Part shown: piece after piece, positions 11,157 through 22,330 of the stretch
Layout of the letters: each line of letters starts with the position of its first letter
Position numbering within the stretch: the first letter of the stretch is position 1
Assembly (NCBI GenBank): GCA_963693085.1
Contig: OY856411.1
Coordinates: 72,771,001 to 72,835,000, forward strand
Direction: 5' to 3'
Origin: Alisma plantago-aquatica
Lineage: Eukaryota; Streptophyta; Magnoliopsida; Alismatales; Alismataceae
Length of the DNA: 64,000 bases
The notes under the pieces: model-generated
What the model saw: the letters and a program-made list of their open reading frames with translations, nothing else
Database searches by the model: none
Told to the model about the DNA's origin: nothing
Translations under genes and position numbers: made by a program

Positions 11157-14100
11157 TGTTAGACCCGCATCCAACGATTACCACTAGTCATGATATTAGG
11201 GCATACCTTTGAGGATTATACTTAATAAAAAGTTCACACCCGATGTTTTTTCTTCTTTTGTTTCAAACTCTTTGTTTTCTCACATCCAATCATATAAACA
11301 AACTTTACAAGAAAATTAAGCTTTGATTACTCTAATATGATCTCAACATTAATGATACACATCCATACATTCATTATGTTTCTTACACTTCCATGTACAT
11401 ACGACATGATAATCAGATACATTCTCTCTTATTAAGGAAACAAAGATACAAAACATCATTTACAACCCTCTCACATCTATACAAGGACCTAGAGTGATAG
11501 GGACCGATTGAACTTAACTAATCTCACACTTCACTCCTATGGTAGATCTACCCTGATGCAAAGACATTCTTTAAGTCCATGTGATTTCCCTAAAAATTGT
11601 GAGTAGAGGGGTGAGCCTACTCGCTCAATGAATGAGTACTTCAAAGAAATCGTTTAATGTACTATTATAATTACATATGTACTATTGAGCAATTGATATC
11701 AATTATAATAGTAGAAAGCTTTAAAGAGATTAATCATTGCCGATCATAAATATGGCAAGATACTCTAGATATCTACAAGAGTGAATCAATATATGAACAT
11801 GATTGGTTAATCTCAAAGAGAACTATTAACTCAGAAACATACAAAGGATAATTGAATAACTGCACATACTTGTTTAACCTCTCATTCATCTTATTATTCC
11901 CTAAACCCACAAGAGGTGTACCATAACATGTGAAAGAATCACAACAAGCTACGATCTCAATGTACAAGGCTTAGAAGCATGCCCGGGTTCCTAAGCCTAT
12001 CTCTTGAATAAGACCCCGTTTGCAGCAGGCCTCGACAAGTATGTCTTTCAACGGTTAATGGGAGCGGCTGAATATCTCAGACTCCACCTCTCAACCTGGG
12101 TACTCAGGTGGTGAGTCAAAGCCTTCAGGCTTATTGTGCATCAGTGGACCTACTGACTACTGATCATTAAACATGTAACATAGGTACCACCGGCATCCCT
12201 GGTTAGTGTTGGGTACCACACAAGTGTAAGGAGTATGCTCTACTGGTGTGCTCCAGCTTACCTCGATCTAGACTACCTCCTTTCTCCTCACAGCACAGGC
12301 CTCATCTTATGAGGATTCTATAGTGTTCAAGGCATCTATATGTCTAATTCACTCTTTAAATTCACAATTCAATCATCACATGAAAATAACTTTGTTCATC
12401 TTTGTGAACCGTTCATTTCATAAACCATCTGATAACATTTACCACAACTGAACTGTTAAGCATCACCACATCTCAAACTGAGAAACATTGATATCACAAT
12501 ACTTGTTTCATTGAACACACTATCATTAGGGTTTCATTTACCTCATTCACTTATCACATAACTCGCATAATGATTGAATACATCATAACATCATTCAATA
12601 AGAATAGCTCTCACCAGTTTACATATAATCAAATATATATAAGAAACCCTATAATGTACTGAACTAGGGTTTCCACGCCATTTACTAAAACTTCATACGT
12701 CATGAATAACATTGAATCAAGATGTCTATTTGCAAACCTCAAACTATCCATTCATTTAGGGTTTCACCCTCCTTACTGATATATCAAGCAAACATTGATA
12801 TCATCGAATGAAATCCAAGATCTTAACTGCCATATATGTAATACATATACAAATAAAACAATCATTCATAACTAAGGAGATTCAACTAGGCAAACTTCTT
12901 TATTCAATTATACAACAAATTCAGTCATAGTCAAAAATCTTAGATTTCAGTATATTCATGTAACCTCTATAATTACTTTAAGAATTCTCATTTAGATGGA
13001 TGTAATCATTTCTGATGTGATTTCATGATCTAAAATTCATCACAACAGAGAAATAACCCATTTCATATCATCTTGTAAAAGCTAGATCAAAAAGGCAACT
13101 TGGTGTTTGTACTCGCATACCAAGAAATTGAATATTATGATTTAACTCATTTTCGTGCAATCTACTATTTAAAGGAAGTACGCACTCACCCTAAGGTGTG
13201 AAAACACCTTAAAAACGCAGCCCATCTCTAAAAATATCGAATCCATAGCAAGACCCTAGTAAATTAGAGGTTTTCATCTTCCTTTTAGCCCTAAAGAAGG
13301 TCTATTTTAGGTAGAAGATGAAGATTAGAGGTTAACGCAAACATCAAATTCGATGAATCAAGGGTTCCGAGCAAGGGAAAATGAAGAGAAGGAAGAATCA
13401 AGGGTTAAACCTACTCACCAAGTTGATTCTATAGCAACCCTTTTTGGATTTCCACCGTTCTTCATGTTCTTTCTCATAAATGTCCTAGAAATTGCCTTCC
13501 AGGTTGCCCTCCCACTGAGCAAGGTATCTGCAATGATAGAGGATCAAATCTTAGTTCCAACACACTTTGTTTTGTTATAAATGGATAAGTATTGCTCGAG
13601 ATATGATCGTTTTACAATTTTCTGTCTTGGGCGGCATCGGCGGGGGTCGCAGCACACGACACATCGTTGTGTGTTGCAGCACTAGCATCGCAGGTCGTGA
13701 CACATGACTTAGCTTCGGTCGCAGTCATAGTGTTGATGCAACGTCGGTCGTGGTCATTGTGTCGGTCATGATACTCAGTACATGTTTACTAAAAGTGGCA
13801 TAACTCTCTCATTTTAACTCTGATTTAGTTCATTCTTTCATTGTTGGATTCATAATTAAATTCTCTACAATACTAAAATATCATTTTTATAATATTATCA
13901 ATGAAAAATTATTTATTAATTATTTCCTCCAATATCATTGACTCTCTTCTTACATACATGTATGGGTTAATGCTATATTAACTCCAACTCGGATCTTTAT
14001 AGTATGCTTAAGTCATGACTATGAGTTGCCCAAACAAGTATTTAAGGTTACCAAAGTTAAGACAAAGCACAAAATAGAATATTACTAACAAAAGTATGTC

Positions 14101-14161
14101 AAGAATTATGATTATGTTAACACTCTAGGATTACCAACAAAGCTAGGAATGGGTTGTAACA
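11157..14161 (-). mobile_element. 5' LTR of element C, full length about 3.0 kb, minus strand
   Basis: On the minus strand it begins TGTTACAACCC at 14161 and ends GGGTCTAACA at 11157, next to the primer site. The outer 900 bp match 6589-7487. Beyond 14161 the sequence is the interior of a B-type copia LTR, so C inserted into that LTR. The word array lies at 13620-13775. A TATA-like CATTTATAAC lies at about 13573-13582 just downstream on the minus strand, but is only weakly supported. Confidence 0.85.
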
Positions 14162-15294
14162 CTTTGACTTCACCTTCACTCCGAGAAGCTTCTACCAAAG
14201 ACTTACCCACTTGAGCAAGGAGTATTCTACCTTCACCAAGGTCTTACCCACTCTTGGTCCAAGTCTTCATCCTTGATCTTCACCAAGGGACTCCTTCCCT
14301 TGTTCTTCTTCACCTCTCTTATCCAAGAGAGAGAACCTTCATCTTCATGGTTGAATTGAGAGATAGGGAGGTGGTGTAAGTGAGAGCCTCATAAGATATA
14401 CATGTAGGACTATCTCTCTTTCAAATTATCTACTCACTCTAACGAATGTAGCAAGTGATTAAGCTTTGAGAGAGAGAGGAGGCTGTAGTATACACTCAAA
14501 TATAGAATATGAACCTCATATAGAGTTTTTCATTACAAGCTCAACCTTAGAATGAAGCCCAAGGGATCCTATTTATAGCTGGGGATGCCTATTAGCCTCT
14601 GGGAACACTTAATAACAAAAAATAGCTATTTTTTGTCTTCCAACATATATATTTTTGCTTGTTGCAACTCCACAATGACTAGAAACACTTTTCTGCACTT
14701 TTCTGTACAATACAATCGGTCGATTTACCTTTATAGAAACTCGACTGATCCCACTAAAAGATAAGATCAATTTAGACCATTGGTCAGGTTTGTCCTGGGG
14801 TAACTTGACTGATTCATTTAAATTAGTTTTGGTTTGCAGCGGGATCGGTCAAATTATGTGAAATGAAAACTCGACCGATCAAAAGTCATTTTCAAGATCC
14901 AATCAGGATCGGTTGAGTTTGCAACTCGACCGAGGAACATCCTGATGTGAATTTTGGAAAATGGCTTTTGAGTGCTTAAATATTTGATCTAGGTGCTCCT
15001 AATTTTTTCTAAGCTTAATTACAAGTCATACAATCATTACAAGTGACTTACAACATGATTATAATGGATTTACATCATATTCCAAACATGTGCACTTGTA
15101 TTGACATTGAGTTGTCTTTTCTCCAATTTGAGATGCACAAGTTAGGGCATTTGGAGTGTGTTTGTACCTAATCTGAAATCACTCAATGTGGAAGCATTAG
15201 ACACAAATAAGTGGAATGATTAGTCATCATCAAAACAATGGTTTAGTCAATTTAGACCTAGAGTCAACGTTTACTAAATTGACCTTGAGTCAAC
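14162..15294 (-). mobile_element. 3' LTR of element B (copia), cut by C, minus strand
   Basis: On the minus strand it starts TGTTGACTCAAGG at 15294, after the polypurine stretch AAAAAGGAAGAGAA (15295-15308). It matches 19652-20783 and 5380-6506. The missing inner 460 bp lie where C interrupts. TATA box at 14569-14578 (minus) and the GGTCGAGTT word array at 14715-14935, as in the other copies. Confidence 0.87.
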
Positions 15295-17229
15295 ATTCTC
15301 TTCCTTTTTGAAAATGACAAACCATTCCATAAATGTATTGAAAGCATTTAAGTAAATTCATACCTTGGGAGAAACCTATGGGTTTCAATAGAATTGAGTT
15401 CATATGCTCCCCCTCAATTGATGCTAGTGGAGTTATCATACTCCCCCTCAATTGATGTTATTTCTCCTACATGGTTAGCTTTCATAACATTTATAGAATA
15501 CTATGTCTTCTGCTCATATATGTTCTACACATATATGTCTTCTTCTCTTTTACCTTCTCCCTTTTACATGGACATGCTTCTCCTCTTCATGTAAGACATG
15601 CCTTCTCCCTATTTTATCAAAAAAGACATACCTTTCTCTCCCTTTGTCATTTCAAAGAGTGGGGGTATGAAGAAATAAGAAACACCACTTGTTAAGAGAA
15701 AGGAGATAACAAAAAGTTATATAAGGAGAGTAGAAGAGCACAAATAGGGGGTTGTCCAAGCATAGAATAAAAGAAAGTTAAAGCATGCACTTGAACAACC
15801 CAAAATGTAAGATAAAGTGTTATAGAAAAACAATAAATCACAATGTTGACCCTCAAGATGATAGAATTCTCCCAAAAAGATTTAAGGCTCATGGAAAAGT
15901 GATGAGTCTTGCTCAGAAGGCCGTTTATGCATAAAAAAACACTAGTCTTGCACCAAAAACTGAAACTGGAGAAAAATCTGCATAAGATCCAAAAATACTC
16001 TAATTTCTATATACAATGTAGCTCTATGTGTCCTGCATCACAATGTTATATAACAATGTCAAGATAGTAGATATGCAATTTAAGGAACAAGCTTGAGAAA
16101 GTATAAAACAAGATATAAGCATGGCATATAGTTGAATACCACTTGCTAAAAAGATAAGAAATGCTAGAACTACATGTATGTGAACTACTAGTAGATGATA
16201 TCACAAATTAGGACTACTAGTAGGATCTAGATCATATCAAGAGATGCATAGGATAAATCTAGCTATGGGTAGATGTAGAGATATACCCAAACAAAGAGAT
16301 ATGCAATATTAGAAGCATGAAAGGATATAACTCACTAACAAGTATGCATCACTACCAAAAGATGATCACCACTAAGAACCTCAAGGTTGTATTCAAACAA
16401 GATATACAACTATATATATGTAGCAAGTTTGATCATAGCGTAAGAAATTTAAGACACAACCAAGAGATCCAAAGAGATCATCATCAAAACCTATAAAACA
16501 ACTCAAAGCAAGTAATTGTAAGATATAGATAGACCAATTTAGAGAAATTAAAGAGATAGAGTTGCAAGAAAGAAATGAAATTTAAGAACATGTCAATGAT
16601 CATATATAAAGGTACCAAGGGAGATCTAAAGAATAAGGGTATTGGTTAAGAAAATATAGATGAGAGGGAAATTCTCATCCAAAAAACCAACTATTGTATA
16701 TTATGTTCACAGTGTTGTCAGTCGAGTTCTGTGTATTGATAACTTGACCGATGACAGCTGTTGGCAACACCCATTGGTGCCTATCAGTCGAGTTTCTATC
16801 AGGACATACTCGAACATCAAAGATGTTGTCAAACAACACATCTATTTCATAAAAACTTTTTTAGAGACATGCTAAAGACATAAGCCAAATCCAAACATGT
16901 GCAAGCTAGTTAGTAATGTACTATGAAAGCAATAGAAATGGTTTTTGAGCAAGAGTGTGAAGAGAATCATAAAATACCACTTTTGACTCAAAAACCACAT
17001 GCATAGTGCACACTAACTTGACAAAAACAAGTTAGGATTGGTTATAAACAAGAGAACCTTTACCTTTGTTCTTACCATTCCTTTTCCACTTGTTGTAACC
17101 CTCTACACATCTCACCTTTCTTCTTTCATGTGGATTGAGAAGTCAATTTGCAATTCAATAGCTCAAGCCAATCCATTTGCAAGTACCTACAAGAAGAAAT
17201 ATGAAATAGTCCCTAGTCATATTTTTGGG
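15295..17229 (-). mobile_element. 3' non-coding tail of element B
   Basis: Between the end of gag and the 3' LTR there is no pol: I find no RT, integrase or RNase H motif. The part next to the LTR has GAGGGGGAG purine tracts (on the plus strand CTCCCCCTCAATTGATG repeated at about 15408 and 15441), probably accessory polypurine tracts. At about 16715-16825 the LTR word returns inside this tail (ACTCGACTGA, TCGGTCAAGTT, AACTCGACTGATA). The rest is AT-rich with no feature I can name. Confidence 0.7.
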
Positions 17230-19139
17230 TCCAGAGGGATTAGCTTAGCAACCCAAATCCTAGTGCTCTTGGGTGCTTTGCTAAAAGGACAATAAGTAGA
17301 ATAATGACAAATATCATTGCATAGTTTCATGTGCCCATAGTCTTGGAACTAGAGGATTCTCCATGGAAGATTGGAAGTCCTTTATCTTTTTTGTTCCTTT
17401 GACTACCATCATACCCTAAACCATCTCTACCAATTTTTTTAGTACCATGGTGTAGGATGTCATTGAGATTCTTTTTACCAACTAAGAATCTTTGGAAAGA
17501 AGATCTCAAACTATCACTATCATGTATAAGATAAGCAATAGTAGAATACAAATGATTAATATTATCTTTAGAATGAAAAGGATCATTTTCTAAGCAAAGA
17601 GATTTAGTTAAATAAGAATATATATCAATATGAAGAGCAGAAGCATTATTCTCTCTAACAGAAAATGATTCAAGCACATTTATTTTAGCAAGCAATGTGG
17701 CATTTTCTATTTCAAGCAAAGAAATCTTAGAAAGATAAACACTATTTTCAGATATAAGAACAAATCTTTGTCCTTGTTTTCAGATATAAGAACATAAGTA
17801 TCATGCATGAGAGAATCAATAATTAAAATATGTTCTTCATTTGAACTAGTCATAAGAGGTTGAGCTTCTAGAAATCTAATCTTGTCAAGCAAGATAGCAT
17901 TTTCAAGTTTAAGAGAACATACTTGACTAAGGCAAGCACTTTTATCATCAAGCAAGCAAGTATTAGCATGTTCAAGATCATCTAATCCTACATGCATATT
18001 ATCAATAATTCTAGCAAGCTTTTTCTTTTTCTTTTTAGAAGACTTAAGAGAGGCACGAGTAGCATTAGTGATAGCAATTAAAGGCTCTTTATCTAAAGAG
18101 TTTAGATTTACCTCATTTGAGTCTTTTCTTGTAGAAGCCATAAGAGAAAAATGACATTCTCCTTCTTCAATAGAGCTTGAGCTAGATCCTCCACTTGATT
18201 CTCACTTGAGCTTGAGTTGGAGGAGTCACTTGAGCTTGCGTGTCACTTCTCCTTATTCTTTTACTTCTCTTCTCTTTCTTTTTGATGATGGGTCTTTTTG
18301 CCTTGTAGAAAATCTATCTTGAAGTGACCCTTCTTTCCACACTTGAGGCACCAGATGGAAGAGGAATTCTTGCCTTTGTAGAATCTACCCTTGGAGTACA
18401 TGGCGTCTTCTTCCATATGAGACGATGGAGAGGCTTGTCCCATAATAACTTCAATTTGAACCTTGATTTTTTCCTTCTTCTTTCTCTTTAGCTCTTTGTC
18501 CTCTTGTCTTTCAACTTCTTCTCTTTTGTCATGTGTGACTTCATGGGCTTGTAGATTTCCAATGAGATCTTCAATGGGGATATCATCAAGAGACCTTACT
18601 TCTTCAATGGAAGTCACTTTAGGTTCCCATCTCTTGGGGAGAGTTCTAAGGATCTTTGAGTTGATCTCTCCTCCACTCATAGGATGTCCAAGAACAACAA
18701 GACCATTCACAGTGGTGTTGAGCCTTGAGTACATGTTGGCTATCTTCTCCTCCTTTTCCATCTTGAATTTCTCAAGCAGCCCATTGAGCATGTAGAATTT
18801 GCTTTCCTTCACTTGTTGTGTCTCCTCATAAGTGATGCATAGCTTTCTCCATACCTCATAGGACATCTCACAAGAAGAAATCTGGTTGAACTAGGTGTAG
18901 GTCATGGTGGTATAGAGGATGTTGATTGCTCTTGCATTCAAGGTGGCTTTCTTCATGGTAGCTTCTTCCCATTCTTCTATCTTTGTCATCGATAGCATGT
19001 ATGGATGATCCACCATTTGCCATAGCTCAAGACTTGATCCTTGGATGTAGAATTGTAGCCTTCTTTTCCAATAGAGGAAATTGCTTCCATCAAAGGTTGT
19101 AAGGTTGATGAAGTATCTCCCACTTTGGTAGTCACTCAT
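17230..19139 (-). pseudogene. gag of element B (copia, Sirevirus-like), minus strand
   Basis: The only protein-coding region of B. It starts at ATG 19139 (MSDYQSGRYF...), 38 bp inside the primer site. The N-terminal copia gag homology includes FDGSNFLYWKRRLQFYIQG and, in the same frame after one TAG (18888-18890), the UBN2-like GGEINSKILRTLPKRWEPKV (18261-18866). A zinc knuckle near 18300-18352 reads CLKCGKKGHFKIDF, where the last Cys is lost. Two frameshifts lead into 17707-18141 and 17327-17719, long Leu/Lys/Glu-rich coiled-coil-like segments. The end resembles the STRIWV..L segment that closes A's gag. Nearest relative in the window: A's gag. Gag-only elements with normal LTRs are known as TR-GAG non-autonomous elements, which may rely on pol from relatives such as A. 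Confidence 0.78.
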
Positions 19140-19174
19140 CTTCTCCTATTTGTTGAAGTATGCCTGGAGAAATG

Positions 19175-19189
19175 CTCTGTGATACTAAT
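19175..19189 (-). promoter_or_regulatory. Degraded primer-binding site of element B
   Basis: The minus strand reads ATTAGTATCACAGAGC next to the LTR end (TCCAACA), a two- to three-change derivative of TGGTATCAGAGC with an insertion. Its position fits exactly; the sequence is decayed. Confidence 0.7.
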
Positions 19190-20783
19190 TGTTGGATCCT
19201 ATATGGGTGATTGGATGCTCTAGAGGGGGGTGAATAGAGCTGAATGCACTTAAACAAAATTCATTAGACCTTCAAGATATATCACAAGATAAGGTTTCTA
19301 AATAGGAAATTTGAGTGCAACGAAAACATGCATAGAAAGGGAGAGAGAGATTGAACATACACCACGTGACAAGCTATTTAGAGTGGTTCCACACTTCAAA
19401 CTAGAAGTATGTCAGTCCACTACCTAGAGAGGTCAACCTATAGGATTTCTTAACCATTGCACTCTTATATTTATTCATAAGACTTACAATACATAACGAC
19501 CAAAGGACTTACCTATCCAATACAAAAAGTCTTCAACCTTACCAAGGACTTACCCACTTTGCAATGCGTCTTCGACCTTCACCAATGAATTTCCCACTAT
19601 TGCACAAGTCTTCAGCCTTGCAGGGATTACCCACTCTTCTTGGATCTTCATCCTTTGACTTCACCTTCACTCAGAGAAGCTTCCACCAAGGACTTACCCA
19701 CTTGAGCAATGAGTCTTCTACCTTCGCTAAGGTCTTACCCACTCTTGCTCCAAGTCTTCAGCCTTGATCTTCACCACGGGACTCCTTCCCTTGTTCTTCT
19801 TCACCTCTCTTAGACAAGAGAGAGAACCTTCATCTTCATGGTTCAAATGAGAAATAGGGAGGTGGTGGAAGTGAGAGCCTCATAAGATATACATGTAGGA
19901 CGAGCTCTCTTACAGATTTCCTACTCACTCTAATGAATGTAGCAAGTTGTTCAGCTTAGAGAGAGAGGAGGATGTAGGATACACTCAACTATAGAATAGG
20001 AACGTCATATAGAGTTTTGCATCGAATCCTCAACCTTGGAATGAAGCCCAAGGGATCCTATTTATAGCTGGGGATTCCTATTAGACTTTCATAACACTTA
20101 AGAATGAAAACTAGCCATTTTGTGGCTCAAAACAAATATATTTTCACTTATTGCAACTCCACAACGGCTAGAAATACGTTTCTGTACTTTTTTGTACAGT
20201 GTAATCAATCGAGTTTCTATAAAGGTAACTCAAGCGATCCCACTAAGAGACAAAACCAATTTAGGCTATCGGTCGAGTTTATCCTGGGGTAACTCGACCG
20301 ATTCACTTAAATTAGTTTTGATCTGTAGAGGGATCAGTCGATTTCTTTGAAATGAAAACTGGACCGATCAAAAGTCATTTTCGAGATCCAATCAGGATCG
20401 ATCGAGTTTGCAACTCAACCAATGAACAACCTGATGTGAATTTTGGAAAATGGCTTTAGAGTGCTTAAATATTCGATCTAACTGCTCCCAATTTTTTCTA
20501 AGCTTAATTACAAGTCATACAATCATTACAAGTGATTTACAACATGATTCTAATGGATTTACATCATATTCCAAAAACTTGCACTTGTATTGACTTTGAC
20601 TTGTCTTTTATCCATTTGAGATGTGCAGGTTAGGGCATTTGGAGTGTTTCTATACCTAATATGAAATCACTCAATTTATAAGCATTAGACACAAATAAGT
20701 GGAATGGTTAGTCATCATCAAAACAAGGGTTTAGTCAATTTAGACCTAGAATCAACATTGACTAAATTGACCTTGAGTCAACA
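19190..20783 (-). mobile_element. 5' LTR of element B (copia), minus strand
   Basis: On the minus strand TGTTGACTCAAGG at 20783 to ATCCAACA at 19190, 1594 bp. TATA box (CTATAAATAG on the minus strand) at 20058-20067; word array at 20200-20420, about 140 bp upstream. Directly right lies GAAAG (20784-20788), matching GAAAG at 4905-4909 left of the first B-type LTR. This supports a 5-bp TSD in A's protease gene. Confidence 0.9.
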
Positions 20784-22330
20784 GAAAGAAGGTTTGGTTA
20801 CCTTTGGGGACAATAATAAAGGTAAGGTTAAAGGTGAGGGTGATGTAGGTGAATCCTTGTGTATGAAGAATGTTGTTTTTTTGGACGACCTACATCACAA
20901 TTTAATAAGTGTAAGTCAACTATGTGATAATGGTTACCTTGTGCTATTTACTTCTTTTGAAGGCTTGATTCTAGATTCCCTTGCCTATCAAGTGATATAT
21001 AAGGGAACTAGAAGTGGTAATCTTTATGTAATTGTTCTTGAGTCTATTAATCATGTTGTTGGTAGATGCCTAGTAGTTAACTTGAATGATATTTATCTTT
21101 GTCATCGTCAGCTTGGTCATGTAAATATGCATCAGTTGAAGAAGTTGAGAAAAAAGGACTTGGTCAAGGGACTTCCAAATTGGATTTTAAAAAGGATGAG
21201 GAATGCCAACCTTGTACCCAAGAAAAGCAAACCAATTCCTCCTTCAAATCCAAAGGGGTCCTTAGCACCAAGAGATCTCTTGAACTTATTCACATTGATC
21301 TATTTGGCCCAATGAGAACTCAATCACTTCATGGTTCCAAGTATGGATTTCTCTAGGTGTACTTGGACCTTCTTTCTTGTTTTCAAGAGTGATAGGCTTG
21401 ATGTTTTCTCTAGTTTTTGTAAATGAGTTGAGAATGAAACTTCTTACCGAATTGTTTCCATCCTTAGTGATCATGGGGAAGAATTTGAAAATGATCTTTT
21501 TGAACGCTTTTGTGAAGAATCTGGCTATGCACATGACTTCTCTTTCTCTCAAACACCTCAATGAAATGGGGTTGTAAAGAGGAAGAATAGGTCACTATAG
21601 GAGATGGCTAGGACCATGATTTTAGAGTATGACACTCCAAAGAAGTTTTGGGCTAAAGCATTTAGTAACTCATGTTTTTTGCAAAATTGGGTTTTTACAC
21701 ATGCTTCTTTAAAGAAAACCCCCGATGAGCTATGGCGTGGTAGAGAGCCTTCTATTGAGTATTTCCATATTTTTGGATGTCCTTGTTTTGTTTTAATTAC
21801 AAAAGATTCTCTCGACAAGTTTGATTTGAAATCTTACAAGGCTTTCTTTCTTGGCTATAGCACTACTAGACAAGCTTATAGAATATTTAATGTTGATCTT
21901 GCTAAAGTAGAAGAATCTATTAATATTAGGTTTATTGAGACTAACCTCTCTATTCCCAAATATAGTGTTCCAAATGGTGATGTTGCAGGTGAGGTAATTC
22001 CTATTCTAAAAGAACTCAACATCACCAAAAAGGGAAAAGAGGTAGTCATTCAAGAAGAAGAGAAAGATGAAGACAAGAAGGATCCAACTCCCTGATTTGC
22101 AAAGAATCATACAAAAATGATGATTTTAGGTGATTCATTTGAAAGAGTGAACACGCAGGCTGTATTCAACAAAGAACAAGCCAACAATGCCTTCATCTTA
22201 CAACTCGATCCAAAGAACGTCAAAGAAGCTCTTGGGGATGATGAATGGATCCTAGCCACACAAGAAGTGTTGGAGCAATTTGAAAAGAACAAAGTATGGA
22301 CCCCTAGTACCAAGACCAAGTGATAGAAAG
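20784..22330 (+). pseudogene. pol part 1 of element A: protease end, integrase, RT start
   Basis: Continues the protease gene interrupted at 4909. Order of recognisable parts: FGDNNKGKVKGEGD and DDLHHNLISVSQLCDNGY (protease/pre-integrase); a GAG-pre-integrase zinc-binding region with HRQLGHVNMHQLKKL and CQPCTQEK (frameshift between them near 21180); integrase core start with ELIHIDLFGPM (a conserved Asp); then a broken core to 21600. From 21604-22095 the integrase C-terminal part is open (DTPKKFWAKAF, FGCPCFVLI, FLGYS). From 22117 the RT begins (DDEWILATQEVLEQFEKNKVW). It is cut at 22330 by element D; RT continues at 36356 on the other side. Multiple stops and frameshifts make it non-functional. 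Plus-strand copia, Sirevirus-like. Confidence 0.85.

Noticed and set aside
18463..18795. 110-codon plus-strand frame
   Set aside because: Antisense shadow of B's gag.
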